Positions 1-8,568 are shown, numbered from the stretch's first letter. The stretch: DNA of 64,000 nucleotides from an uncultured Eubacteriales bacterium (GCA_900545885.1 URAF01000004.1:1-64000); one strand, 5' to 3'. Numbers and translations: made by a program. Notes: generated by a model not told the origin, from the sequence alone.

Positions 1-675
1 TTGCGACGACTTGTCGCGTGCGACGCTTCGGCTCACTATGTCCGCCGTGCTGTTTTTGCCTTTCAGCTCCACGCGGAAACGGGAGATTGCTTTTTCTTCG
101 TTTTCGGTGAACAGCTTTTCTTTGACGAGCAGTTTGGCGCCGTCGCCGAGCACGGCTTCCGTCTTTCTGTCCGTGAACGTGACGCCGCCGATTTGTGTGG
201 TTTCCATTTCGAGCACGGAGTTTTCGTCCATATACACCGTGGTTACGGGGTCGAAAATCTGTTTGCTTGCCTGACCGCCTTTTGCGTAGTGGCGTTCGAT
301 GTATCTGGCGCGGCTGTTTTTCGCCATATGGAAGGTGTGAATGCCGTCGTGTTCGGCGGTGCCGTCCTTGGGATTGTGTATGCCGCAACCCGCGACTATC
401 GTGACGTCGGCGTCCTCGCCGATGTAAAAGTCGTTGTATGCCGTGTCGTGAAAGTCGCCCTGCGTGAGTATAACGGGAATGTGAACGCTCTTGTTCTTAA
501 CTCCCGCGCGGACTATGACGTCGATGCCGTCCTTGTCCGTTTTGGGGCGGATTTCTATTTCGTCGGTGGAGTTACCCATCAACCTTTTTCCGTTTTTGCG
601 AATATTGAAACTCCCTTCGGGAATGGAGTGCAACTCCGCTATTTTTTCGAGAAGTTCGGAATCTATTTTTTCCAT
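1..675 (-). CDS. SufB/SufD-family Fe-S scaffold protein, partial (C-terminus off the left edge)
   Basis: Translation of the minus strand from an ATG at 675 runs open to the window edge (225 residues) and begins MEKIDSELLEKIAELHSIPE. The repetitive beta-helix character, with stretches such as HDTAYNDFYIGEDADVTIVA and a later HMAKNSRARYIERHY, matches the SufB/SufD core that scaffolds Fe-S clusters together with the SufC ATPase. It lies 20 bp downstream of sufC on the same strand, so the two are probably co-transcribed and their products form the cytosolic SufC-SufB/D complex. Only a weak AAGGA lies about 14 nt before the start. The usual SufB N-terminal extension is absent, so this may be the minimal two-gene SufCB (SMS-like) type. 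Whether a second SufB/D paralog follows is outside the window. Confidence 0.85.
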   Translation of the reverse strand, partial: MEKIDSELLEKIAELHSIPEGSFNIRKNGKRLMGNSTDEIEIRPKTDKDGIDVIVRAGVKNKSVHIPVILTQGDFHDTAYNDFYIGEDADVTIVAGCGIHNPKDGTAEHDGIHTFHMAKNSRARYIERHYAKGGQASKQIFDPVTTVYMDENSVLEMETTQIGGVTFTDRKTEAVLGDGAKLLVKEKLFTENEEKAISRFRVELKGKNSTADIVSRSVARDKSSQ

Positions 676-695
676 ATCGTATCTTTTATCCTTGT

Positions 696-1412
696 TTATA
701 TCTTGGCTTTGCAGCAGAAGGGTGAATCTTCCGTGAGTGTGGGCAGAATTTCGTCGCGTGTTCCGCATTTGGGTTGTCCTTCGGAATTGAGGACGATTAT
801 TCTGTCTGCGGCTTGCAGAATTCTGTTCTGGTGGCTGACGATGATGACGGTTTTGTCTTTGAGCGTGGCAAACACGTTGACCAGTTCGTCAAAGCTCCAA
901 AGGTCAATGCCCGCTTCGGGTTCGTCAAGCAGGAACACCGACCCGCCTTTTGCCAGCGCGACGGCAAGTTCTATGCGTTTGAGTTCGCCGCCCGAAAGAG
1001 TGTCGTCGACGGGACGGTTGATATAGTTCTTTGCGCAGAGTCCGACCGCGGAAAGAAATTCGCAGGCGTCTTTGGGGCAGAAGTTCTTTTTGCTTGCGGT
1101 GTCGAGCAAATTTTTGACCGTTATGCCCTTGAAACGGACGGGCTGTTGAAATGCTATGGTAAACCCTTCCTTTGCGCGGGTGGTGATGTCGGCGGAAGTT
1201 ATGTCCTTGCCGTCGAATATTATGTTGCCCGAGTCGGGTTGCTCTATGCCCATTATGAGCTTGACGAGAGTGGATTTGCCGCTGCCGTTGTGACCCGTAA
1301 TTACGGTTGTGGTTCCGTCGGGGAAGGACAGACTGACGTCGGAAAGTATGGTTTTTCTTTCCTTGCCGCCTTCCTGCGGAACGGTGTATGTGATGTGTTT
1401 GAGTTCGAGCAT
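696..1412 (-). CDS. sufC: SufC, Fe-S cluster assembly ABC ATPase
   Basis: 238 residues. It has Walker A GHNGSGKS at about residues 40-47, the ABC signature LSGGE at 139-143, Walker B VFLLDEPEAGID at 159-170 and the switch histidine at 194, without any membrane segment. This is the cytosolic SufC ATPase that powers SufB/D scaffold remodelling during Fe-S cluster assembly. I chose the ATG at 1412 because an AGGAG ribosome binding site precedes it. The frame also stays open upstream for 26 codons, but that extension has no family similarity. The gene starts 19 bp after the stop of the upstream ABC permease and is followed 20 bp later by sufB/D, so all four genes may share one transcript. A generic ABC transporter ATPase is less likely given the sufB/D partner. 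Confidence 0.9.
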   Translation of the reverse strand: MLELKHITYTVPQEGGKERKTILSDVSLSFPDGTTTVITGHNGSGKSTLVKLIMGIEQPDSGNIIFDGKDITSADITTRAKEGFTIAFQQPVRFKGITVKNLLDTASKKNFCPKDACEFLSAVGLCAKNYINRPVDDTLSGGELKRIELAVALAKGGSVFLLDEPEAGIDLWSFDELVNVFATLKDKTVIIVSHQNRILQAADRIIVLNSEGQPKCGTRDEILPTLTEDSPFCCKAKI

Positions 1413-1431
1413 ATTATCTCCTTTCGGCGGT

Positions 1432-2244
1432 TCAGTCTTTGGTGCGGTAGTCGCGTTTGAGTTTGAGCACCGTGAGTACGTGCAGTACAACGGCGATTAC
1501 CACCATAAGCGCCGCCGAAGCGTATATGTTGTAGTCGTATATTTCGCGCAATGTTCTCATCGCGTTCATATCGGTAACATTGCCTAGAATGGACGAACCG
1601 TACATTGTAGGCGTGATATAGTACAAATATTTCACGGGCGCGTCAAATTCCAGAACGGTTCCTGCGAAAACGACCTGCATAATGATGATGATAAGCACGG
1701 GCAGGATTGCGCTTTCGGATTTTTTAAGCAGAGCGGATACGAACAGCCCGAGAGCTGTCACCGAGTAGTTGGTGAGGAAGAGCGCGACGATGAAGAAGAA
1801 TATCGAGTAACCCGGGCGCGCGAAGTTGTAGTCGACAAACGTCATGCTTCCGAACACGAGTATGAGCGTCTGAACAAAACCGACTATCGCAAGGACGGTG
1901 ACTTTCGAGTACACGTACGCGGTGACGTCAAGTCCGCCGAAAACTTCGCGCGACAGGACTTCGCGTTCCTTGCAGATTTCGCGGTAACTGTTGAGCAACC
2001 CCATGAGTGCGGACGACAGCGCGAGCAGGAACAGGGTAGTTGTCGACGCAGTGAAATGGCGCGCCGGTTCGACGAACGCTCCGTCCTCGTAAACGAAAGA
2101 CGTAATGATGAGAAGGAACGGCGCTTCCAGAATGAGCGGAACAATGGTCCATACGTTGGTGCAAATCTGTTTCATATATCTGCGGAAAAGCACCTTGAAC
2201 TGTATGGAATTCATTTTTGGGGAGAACACGAAACTTTTTCTCAT
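1432..2244 (-). CDS. ABC-2 type permease, partner of the FHA-ABC ATPase
   Basis: 270 residues with about six hydrophobic segments, organised as in ABCG/ABC-2 membrane domains: a first helix after the VLFRRYMKQICTNVW amphipathic stretch, a cytoplasmic loop CKEREVLSREVFGG resembling the connecting region of ABCG exporters, and four clustered helices in the C-terminal half. Its ATG overlaps the stop codon of the FHA-ABC ATPase gene (ATGA at 2241-2244), implying translational coupling and a 1:1 complex. In the Rv1747-type exporters of mycobacteria the same domains form a single polypeptide, whereas here the permease is separate. The substrate cannot be inferred from the sequence. Confidence 0.85.
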   Translation of the reverse strand: MRKSFVFSPKMNSIQFKVLFRRYMKQICTNVWTIVPLILEAPFLLIITSFVYEDGAFVEPARHFTASTTTLFLLALSSALMGLLNSYREICKEREVLSREVFGGLDVTAYVYSKVTVLAIVGFVQTLILVFGSMTFVDYNFARPGYSIFFFIVALFLTNYSVTALGLFVSALLKKSESAILPVLIIIIMQVVFAGTVLEFDAPVKYLYYITPTMYGSSILGNVTDMNAMRTLREIYDYNIYASAALMVVIAVVLHVLTVLKLKRDYRTKD

Positions 2245-4358
2245 TTTGCGTTTCCTCCCTTTTCCGTTTTAGCTTTGTCGTCCTGCCCGTCGGAAATATC
2301 GGACTGCGTTTTGGCTGCGTCTTCTTCGTTGGGCGTTTCTTCTTTTTTGGTCGTTGCGGTTTTCTTGCGCGCACCGCTTTTCGGTTTGCGTGTTTTGGGC
2401 GCGGCGGCATTATCTTTTGCGGAAACTTCCTGCGCGGATTGTTCCGCGGTTGCGGTTTCGTCCTTTGCGGTCGTTCCGTCTTTGCCGATTTCATCGCCGA
2501 AGGTGCTGTCCGTGCCGTTTTCTTCGGGCGTTACGGTGCTGTCGCTTACTCCCGCGGTGTCGTCGGGTATAACGTCAAACCCGCCTGCGGATATGCGTCC
2601 GCCTCTCCGCCTTACGCTTGCGGCGACGTAATCGGTAACGCTTCCCGCTTCGTAGTTTTTATCGTCGAAAAGCGTTTCGGAAGTTGTTTCGCTTTCGGTG
2701 TCGGCGGCAAAGTCCGCGTCGGTGTAGGGTCTGTCGTCGTCGGACGGATAATCGTATCCGAAAATGCCGTTGCTTTCGCTTGTGGAAGGTTGCACGGTTT
2801 CGGTGAATTCCGACACGTTTTCGATTTCCGTTTCCGATTTGTCGCGGCGCGTTTTGGTCGCTTTTTTGCGTTCGGCAGGGGGGAGTATCGTTCCGCCCGA
2901 GTCGCCGTATTGCGCGATAAAGGACGCGTAAAGTTTCTTGTAATATTCGGTGGAGCGGTACTTGTGTTCGAAGTAGTCGCAGATTTTTTCGTCGCTGAGT
3001 GCCGCGAATATTCTGGAATAGCTCTTGCGGTTGAAGTAGCGGAAGATGTCTTTGTGGTCTCCGTAGAAACACAACTTTCCGCCGCGCCCGAGAAATGCGA
3101 TTTTGTCGCATTTGTCGAGGTTTTCCATAGCGTGGGTTATGACGACGATTGTACGACCTTTGGACGCAAGTTCTTTGAGCAGTTCCATCATTTCGAGGTC
3201 GAGGTCGGGAGAAAGTCCGCTTGTGGGCTCGTCGAGGAATATGACTTTCGGTTCCGACAACAGTTCCATTGCTATGGACACGCGTTTGCGCTGACCGCCC
3301 GAAAGAGAGGAAATTTTGACCTTTTCTCTGCCCGTAAGGCTGACGTCTTCGATTGCCTGACGCACACGGGCTTTGACTTCGTCCTTGAACATACTCGAAC
3401 GCATACGCAGCATAGCGGTGTAGAAAAGTCCTTCTTCCACCGTGAGGTCGTCGTGCATTATGTCTTTCTGCGGGACGTAACCGATGATTTCCTTGTATGC
3501 TTTTATGTTTTCGTAATAGTTGTTGGTGTCGTAGTAAATGGCGCCTGCGGTTGCGGGGCGAATGCCGTTTATGCAGTCGAGCATAGTTGACTTGCCCGTT
3601 CCGCTTCCGCCGACAATAGCTACGAAATCGCCCGCCTTTATTCTGAATGAAACGTTGCTGACGAGTTTTATTTTGCCTCTCGAATGGCGGTCGGACACTT
3701 CCTTGCAAACTCCCGCCACGTCAATCTGAATACCCGCGGGGGAAGTGGAGAAGAGCAACTTTTTGTCGTAGAACGTGTACGCCGCCGCGGGAATGGAAAT
3801 GCGGTCGTAGTCGTTGAGTTTTGCACGACGGATTTTGCGGTTGTTGACGAAAGTACCGTTGATTGAGTGCAAATCCTCGATATAGCAGCATTTCCCGTCG
3901 TTGATGATGTGGAAATGTCTTTCCGAAACTTTGGGGTTGTCGACGACGATGTCGCAGGACGGATTTCTGCCGACCACCGTAACCGTTTTTGCGGAGAGGT
4001 CGACCTTCGAGCCAGTTCTTCTTCTCGAAATCTTCCTGACCAGCGAAATGGTTATGAAATCCTTGCTTTTGCGGTCGCCCTCTTTGCGAATTATGATTTC
4101 GTTGTCGAATTTAACGATGGGACGTTTGAATCGTTTGCCGCCGATGAGAACTTCGGATTTGAACCCGTCGGGCGTAAGGTCCTCGACGTACCAGACACTG
4201 TCTTTGCAAAGGCAACGGAGTTGTTCGGGCGCGACGAGAGAAGACTTGACGACAAGGTCGCAAGAGCGTTTGGAACCGATTATGAAACTGTTTTTGGTGT
4301 CGCTGTCGAAGAAATTGTAGAGTTCGCCGTCAGTGACTTTTACGATGATGTTGTTCAT
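2241..4358 (-). CDS. FHA-domain ABC transporter ATPase with a long acidic Thr/Ser-rich tail
   Basis: 705 residues in three parts. Residues 1-110 form a degenerate FHA-like fold (FIIGSKRSCDL). Residues 115-205 are a canonical FHA domain with GRNPSCDI at 130-137, SERH at 145-148 and NGT at 167-169, the residues that recognise phosphothreonine. Residues 225-440 are an ABCG-type ATPase with Walker A GGSGTGKS (250-257), LSGGQ (352-356), Walker B IFLDEPTSG (373-381) and H409. From about 490 to the end it is low-complexity, acidic, rich in Thr, Ser, Glu and Asp, and ends in Lys-rich patches. The domain set is that of Rv1747-like exporters controlled by Ser/Thr kinases, but the permease is encoded by the next, overlapping gene. 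The start at 4358 has a GGGAG ribosome binding site and a promoter upstream. No kinase gene is present in the window. Confidence 0.9.
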   Translation of the reverse strand: MNNIIVKVTDGELYNFFDSDTKNSFIIGSKRSCDLVVKSSLVAPEQLRCLCKDSVWYVEDLTPDGFKSEVLIGGKRFKRPIVKFDNEIIIRKEGDRKSKDFITISLVRKISRRRTGSKVDLSAKTVTVVGRNPSCDIVVDNPKVSERHFHIINDGKCCYIEDLHSINGTFVNNRKIRRAKLNDYDRISIPAAAYTFYDKKLLFSTSPAGIQIDVAGVCKEVSDRHSRGKIKLVSNVSFRIKAGDFVAIVGGSGTGKSTMLDCINGIRPATAGAIYYDTNNYYENIKAYKEIIGYVPQKDIMHDDLTVEEGLFYTAMLRMRSSMFKDEVKARVRQAIEDVSLTGREKVKISSLSGGQRKRVSIAMELLSEPKVIFLDEPTSGLSPDLDLEMMELLKELASKGRTIVVITHAMENLDKCDKIAFLGRGGKLCFYGDHKDIFRYFNRKSYSRIFAALSDEKICDYFEHKYRSTEYYKKLYASFIAQYGDSGGTILPPAERKKATKTRRDKSETEIENVSEFTETVQPSTSESNGIFGYDYPSDDDRPYTDADFAADTESETTSETLFDDKNYEAGSVTDYVAASVRRRGGRISAGGFDVIPDDTAGVSDSTVTPEENGTDSTFGDEIGKDGTTAKDETATAEQSAQEVSAKDNAAAPKTRKPKSGARKKTATTKKEETPNEEDAAKTQSDISDGQDDKAKTEKGGNAK

Positions 4359-4384
4359 TGCGCGCTCCCGTGCGTAGTTAAGAT

Positions 4385-4413
4385 ATTATACATCTGTCGG
4401 GCATTAAAATCAA
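4385..4413 (-). promoter_or_regulatory. Vegetative promoter for the FHA-ABC/suf gene cluster
   Basis: On the minus strand TTGATT (4408-4413) and TATAAT (4385-4390) are separated by 17 bp. This places the start of transcription about 20 nt upstream of the ATG at 4358. Confidence 0.7.
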
Positions 4414-4480
4414 GAGAACAGCCGCACTCCGAAAAGGGTTTTTAATATTATTGACCAACCTCGATTGCCGAATACCGCGC

Positions 4481-4513
4481 ACAAACAAAACCGTGCGCAG
4501 ACGGTGCGCACGG
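4481..4513 (-). terminator. Intrinsic terminator downstream of the CNNM/CBS gene
   Basis: CCGTGCGC (4491-4498) and GCGCACGG (4506-4513) form an 8-bp stem with a 7-nt loop. Read on the minus strand it is followed by TTTTGTTTGT. A second small hairpin, ATGCGG-TTTT-CCGCAT, lies at 4519-4534. The 285 bp between 4358 and 4643 hold nothing else besides these hairpins and the FHA-ABC promoter. Confidence 0.75.
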
Positions 4514-4642
4514 CATTTATGCGGTTTTCCGCATTCTAATCGGGTATTTTGCCATAATTATATGCGATTTTGTTTAAGTCAAACGCCGTGTCAGCGGTGC
4601 GTTTTCTCATATTTCGGCACTTTCGACATAACGGAGATGTGT

Positions 4643-5671
4643 TTATGCTTCGGGCTGTACCTCAGGTTGTGCGGGCTGTTCGGGTTCGGGGTCGTATCTG
4701 TCCGCTATTTCGCCCATGAGTTCTTCGAGTATGTCTTCCATAGTGATGAGCCCTTCCGCTTCGTCCGCCGTTCCGACTATTGCCATATGAATGCGCGCCT
4801 GTTGCATTGACTTGAACAGCACGGAAATTTTTGCGTCCTTCGTCGTGCGAATGGGTTCTTTGAGAAGGGGAACGATGTCTTTGCCGCCGTTCAGCAGCAT
4901 TTCGTAGAAGTCCGCGCGGTAGAGCACCCCTATGACTTTTTTTCTGTCGCCGTCAAAGACGGGCAGACGAGAGAAGTTTGCCGTGACGAAAATGTTTTTG
5001 ATGTCGGCAAGCGACGCGTTCTTTTCGACTGCCGTAACGTTGTCGAGCGGAACCATAACCTTTTCCACGCGCTGTTCGTCATAACGGATTGTGTTCTGAA
5101 TGATGTCGTGTTCAATCTGGTTGAGCACGCCTTCGTCCTTGATTTCCGTCACCATCATTGTGAACTCTTCTTCGGTTAGGGAAGGTTGTTTCTTGTCGAG
5201 TCTGAAAATCTTGTTGAGCAGCTTTTTCCACAGATTGAAAATGAAGTTAAGCGGCGCAAAAATTATCGTGAACACGTAAAGCGGATATGCGGCAAAACAA
5301 GCGAATGTTTCGGGCGACTCTTTTGCAAGGCTTTTGGGCGAAATTTCGCCGAATATCAGCACGAGTATTGTCATTACGACGGTGGACAGCGTGACGCCGA
5401 GTTCGTCGAAATAGAACGTGAACACAAGCGTTGCAAGCGACGCCGCAACTATGTTAACAATATTGTTGCCGATGAGCAGGGTGGAAAGAATTTTGTTGTA
5501 GTTCTCGCTGAGTTTGAGGACGAGTTTTGCCGATTTCTTTTTTTGTGCGAGTCGTTTCATTCGCACGGAATTATAGCTGGTAAAGGCGGTTTCGGTTGCA
5601 GAAAAGTATGCCGAAAAAACCAGCAGTACCGCCAATGCAATAATAAGGCCAACGGCCGTTCCGTTATTCAT
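4643..5671 (-). CDS. CNNM/HlyC-CorC family membrane protein with CBS domains
   Basis: 342 residues. The first ~170 form a CNNM (DUF21) transmembrane domain that begins with a hydrophobic helix and the typical SAYFSATETAF motif, and also contains the characteristic GEISPKSLAKE sequence. Residues ~190-320 form a pair of CBS domains (YDEQRVEKVMVPLDNVTAVE..., then LITMEDILEELMGEIADRYD). The C-terminal transporter-associated CorC_HlyC domain found in longer family members is missing, and the protein ends in a short Pro/Glu-rich tail. Family members are linked to Mg2+ or Co2+ handling and membrane integrity, with CBS domains binding nucleotides. The ATG at 5671 has a CGGAGGA site. A structured 108-nt leader precedes it, which fits ion-responsive control (inference). 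Confidence 0.88.
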   Translation of the reverse strand: MNNGTAVGLIIALAVLLVFSAYFSATETAFTSYNSVRMKRLAQKKKSAKLVLKLSENYNKILSTLLIGNNIVNIVAASLATLVFTFYFDELGVTLSTVVMTILVLIFGEISPKSLAKESPETFACFAAYPLYVFTIIFAPLNFIFNLWKKLLNKIFRLDKKQPSLTEEEFTMMVTEIKDEGVLNQIEHDIIQNTIRYDEQRVEKVMVPLDNVTAVEKNASLADIKNIFVTANFSRLPVFDGDRKKVIGVLYRADFYEMLLNGGKDIVPLLKEPIRTTKDAKISVLFKSMQQARIHMAIVGTADEAEGLITMEDILEELMGEIADRYDPEPEQPAQPEVQPEA

Positions 5672-5780
5672 AGTTCCTCCGAATTAAGTAAACGTAAAAA
5701 ATCGCTTTCGCGAAAGTCGAATGGGGGCTGCCAAAAAAATCTTACATCACAGTCTCCTGAAAGCGACCTATGTCGCAGAT
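5672..5780 (-). promoter_or_regulatory. Structured mRNA leader with terminator-like hairpin, unassigned riboswitch candidate
   Basis: The predicted transcript starts near 5780 on the minus strand and has about 108 nt before the CNNM gene. It contains GCGAC-ATAG-GTCGC, then CAG-GAGA-CTG with a GNRA tetraloop. A GAAAGCGA segment followed by TTTTT can pair with TCGCTTTC, which overlaps the 3' arm of the first hairpin. The two pairings are mutually exclusive, the layout of an antiterminator/terminator switch. A local CTTTCGCGAAAG palindrome sits in the terminator. I could not match it to a known riboswitch class by eye; M-box core motifs were not seen. Confidence 0.5.
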
Positions 5781-5786
5781 ACGTTT

Positions 5787-5815
5787 ATTATATGTAAAAA
5801 CCGTAGTTTTGTCAA
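5787..5815 (-). promoter_or_regulatory. Consensus vegetative promoter of the CNNM gene
   Basis: On the minus strand TTGACA (5810-5815) and TATAAT (5787-5792) are separated by 17 bp, a perfect match to the SigA consensus. Confidence 0.8.
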
Positions 5816-5953
5816 ATCCGCCCTTTTTCCGTTCGTTTGTGCGGTTTGCGCAAGTTGCCGAGAAGTTACGTTCTAAGCGTCGTTTAATTTATGTAGTTTT
5901 GACTATTATATAATTGTGTCTTAATATATGGTCGTTTTGCTTGCCATAAACGA

Positions 5954-5981
5954 TTGTCAATGCTAATATTATATCTATAAT
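5954..5981 (+). promoter_or_regulatory. Promoter of the ABC-2 exporter / surface protein operon
   Basis: TTGTCA (5954-5959) and TATAAT (5976-5981) with a 16-bp spacer, leaving about 75 nt of leader before the ATG at 6065. The rest of 5816-6064 shows no gene. Confidence 0.6.
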
Positions 5982-6064
5982 TTTCGGTATATGTCGTTTT
6001 TTGTCGAATAAACGGACATTGCCGAAACGCAGAGGGAAAAACTTTCATATACTGACGCGAGGTA

Positions 6065-6889
6065 ATGATGGAAGAAAAAGTATACGACGGTGCCGATAAT
6101 TCAGCCGCGACCGAACAGAGCGCCGCAACCTGTACGGAGACGAACGGTTGCACGGACGCCTGCGACGACGTGGTGGTGAAAATAGACAATCTCAGCAAAA
6201 AATATCCGCGTGCAAAGGATTATGCGGTCAAGAACGTTTCCTTTGTGTGCCGCAGGGGAGAGATAGTCGGATTGCTCGGCGTCAACGGCGCGGGCAAGTC
6301 GACTACGCTCAAATGTCTGACGGGGATACTGCCTTTCAAGGAAGGCGAAATCACCGTTCTCGGTCATTCCGTCAAGGGCGACGGTATGAAGGCAAAACAA
6401 AAGTTCGGGTTTGTTACGGACAATCACGCCGTTTTCGTCAAAATGACAGGGCTCGAATATGTGGCTTTTATGGCGGATATATACGGCGTTCCCGCCGACG
6501 TGCGCGACAAAAGGCTGGAAGAGTTGCAGAAATGTTTTATGCTTGGCGACAAAATCGCAAACCTCATCAGCAGTTACTCGCACGGTATGAAACAGAAAAT
6601 CTGCATGATGGGAAGCCTTATCCACAATCCCGAACTGTGGGTGCTTGACGAACCCATGCTCGGTCTCGACCCGCGCACAATGAACGCGGTTTCGCAGTTT
6701 ATGAAAGATTATGCCGCGCAGGGCAACACCATACTTTTTTCCACGCACAACCTCGACGCTGTGCGGCGCATATGCGACCGCGCGATAGTCATTCGCGGCG
6801 GAGTGGTGGAAGCCGACCTCGTCGTCGACGATTTGCGTGACAATCAGCTTTCGGAATACTTCCTGCAAGAAGAAGCAGAGGCGGAATGA
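6065..6889 (+). CDS. ABC-2 type exporter ATPase
   Basis: 274 residues. An unusual 35-residue acidic, Cys-containing N-terminal extension precedes a standard ABC domain: Walker A GVNGAGKST at 72-80, signature SYSHGMKQK at 170-178, Walker B LWVLDEPMLGLD at 191-202 and H-loop FSTHNLDAV. The YSHGMKQK form of the signature is typical of ABC-2 (NatA/EcsA-like) exporter ATPases. The start codon could be 6065 or the adjacent ATG at 6068, with GAGGT upstream. Its stop overlaps the start of the permease gene by 4 nt (ATGA), so the two are translationally coupled. The protein acts at the cytoplasmic face of the membrane and its substrate is unknown. Confidence 0.9.
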   Translation: MMEEKVYDGADNSAATEQSAATCTETNGCTDACDDVVVKIDNLSKKYPRAKDYAVKNVSFVCRRGEIVGLLGVNGAGKSTTLKCLTGILPFKEGEITVLGHSVKGDGMKAKQKFGFVTDNHAVFVKMTGLEYVAFMADIYGVPADVRDKRLEELQKCFMLGDKIANLISSYSHGMKQKICMMGSLIHNPELWVLDEPMLGLDPRTMNAVSQFMKDYAAQGNTILFSTHNLDAVRRICDRAIVIRGGVVEADLVVDDLRDNQLSEYFLQEEAEAE

Positions 6890-8568
6890 TGCATACTCTC
6901 GGAATTTTGCTCAAAAAGGAATTCGACGAGGCGTTTTCCGCATTCAACGGCCGCAAAAAGTCCGTGGACGTAGCGGGCGGCGTTCTGTCTTTCCTTTTGC
7001 TTGTGGGTATCACGGCTTTCGTCTGTTTCATTCTTGACGGGTTCGCCGATATGTACACGGCAATCGAAATCAACAGAGTTTCCGACCGTGTGGCAAGGTT
7101 GAACGAAATGTTTGCCGTAATTTACGGCATAATTCTCCTCGTCAACGCTTTGAGCGGTATACGCGTAATCAACTCCTCGCTTTTTGAAAACGAGGATATG
7201 CGCATATTCATAACCCTTCCCGTAAAACCCGACGTGATGTACGCGTCCAAAATGATTGTGGCGTACGTCAAACAGTTTGCGGTCGGAGTGGTGACCGTTC
7301 TTCCCGTAAACATCACGCTTGCGTTGCAGGCGGATATGGGCGCAGGGTATTGGGGGCTCAGCGTACTAATACTTTTCCTGCTGCCAATGATTTCGCTTGC
7401 GATAGGCAGCGTTTTCGCACTTCCGTGGCACTACGTCAAACGCGCGGTGTCCTCGCGGTACGCCGTTACGCTTATAGTCGTGACCGCTGTCACGGGCGTC
7501 GTTTTCTGGGGATATTCCGTCGTGCTCGGTTTTGTTGCAGAGCTTGTTTCCACGGGCAATGTCAAATATTTCTTCAATGCGGAAATTATGATGAAAATCG
7601 GCGAAGTCACGTCAAACCTTTATCCCGCCGTATTTTTTGCCGATATGCTGACGGGCAAATCCGTTCCCGCGGCTGTCGGATACACTTTGCTGATAACCGC
7701 CGTGCTTACTGCGATAGGGCTTGCGTTCGGGCGTTGGCTGTTGCTCCCTGCGGCGCAGGACAGATTTACCGCCGTCAACCGCAGAATACTTCCGTCGTCA
7801 CAGAAGTTGCCCGCGCCCAGAAATTCTTTTCTCACTCTCATAAAGAAAGAATTTTTGCTCGTTCTGCGCACTCCCGACTATGCGTTCAGATACTTTTCGA
7901 CCGCGGTCGTAATGCCGCTTATGGTCTACTTCTGCACGGACATTTTCTCCGCGCTTGTGGGAACTATGGTGTTTGTGGATTGCAACCTCGAAATAGCAAT
8001 ATTCCTGATTGTTATGTTCGGCATTCTCACCAACACTTTCTGTGCCACCAACATAAGTCGCGACGGAGAGTTCTTCTTCATAATGAAGACAATGCCGCTT
8101 GACTACCGCAAAGTCATGTCCGCAAAGGTCGTGTTTTGTTTCGTTGTTTCCTTCGTGTCCGTTTCGACCAGCGTTGCCGTAATAGGCGGAACGGGGTTCA
8201 TAACTCCGCTTCAAAGCCTGTACGTATGGGCGGTGACGGTTGCGGTTTCGTTTGCGCAGATTTGCTTTGCGACACGCAAAGACTTCAACCATCCGCGTTT
8301 CAACAAAGAGGGCGACGGCGAAGTCCGCGAAAGCAACACCACGGTTTCCGTGCTCATACTGATAGGACTTGCCGTTTCTTTCCTTATCGGATTTATCGCG
8401 CTTTACAGTGGTATGTACCTCAAACTTCAACGCGGGGAGGCGTACGGTGAACTCGTTTCCATGACGTCGGTTGCGGCAATCGCCGTCGTGCTTGTCGTCG
8501 CGTCCGTGTTCTACCTCGTCAAAGGTCTTGACAAAAAATACTACGAACTGAGCGAGGCGAACCTATGA
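6886..8568 (+). CDS. ABC-2 type exporter permease, large form
   Basis: 560 residues with roughly a dozen hydrophobic segments, in two halves separated by a hydrophilic stretch around residues 290-320 (FTAVNRRILPSSQKLPAPRN). This resembles large ABC-2 exporter permeases of Firmicutes rather than the six-helix type. The gene overlaps the ATPase gene by 4 nt and overlaps the following giant protein gene by 4 nt (ATGA at 8565-8568), so three products are made in a coupled way. The coupling suggests that the exporter and the large extracytoplasmic protein work together. Whether the protein is the cargo, an accessory or merely co-regulated cannot be told from sequence. Confidence 0.85.
   Translation: MMHTLGILLKKEFDEAFSAFNGRKKSVDVAGGVLSFLLLVGITAFVCFILDGFADMYTAIEINRVSDRVARLNEMFAVIYGIILLVNALSGIRVINSSLFENEDMRIFITLPVKPDVMYASKMIVAYVKQFAVGVVTVLPVNITLALQADMGAGYWGLSVLILFLLPMISLAIGSVFALPWHYVKRAVSSRYAVTLIVVTAVTGVVFWGYSVVLGFVAELVSTGNVKYFFNAEIMMKIGEVTSNLYPAVFFADMLTGKSVPAAVGYTLLITAVLTAIGLAFGRWLLLPAAQDRFTAVNRRILPSSQKLPAPRNSFLTLIKKEFLLVLRTPDYAFRYFSTAVVMPLMVYFCTDIFSALVGTMVFVDCNLEIAIFLIVMFGILTNTFCATNISRDGEFFFIMKTMPLDYRKVMSAKVVFCFVVSFVSVSTSVAVIGGTGFITPLQSLYVWAVTVAVSFAQICFATRKDFNHPRFNKEGDGEVRESNTTVSVLILIGLAVSFLIGFIALYSGMYLKLQRGEAYGELVSMTSVAAIAVVLVVASVFYLVKGLDKKYYELSEANL

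Noticed and set aside
1..1026. Long plus-strand open frame of 341 codons
   Set aside because: It is the antisense of sufB/D and sufC, both of which have family motifs on the minus strand. The high G+C at third positions keeps opposite frames open.
5884..6198. 104-codon minus-strand frame across the intergenic region
   Set aside because: It overlaps the ABC ATPase start and promoter, and has no ribosome binding site or domain.
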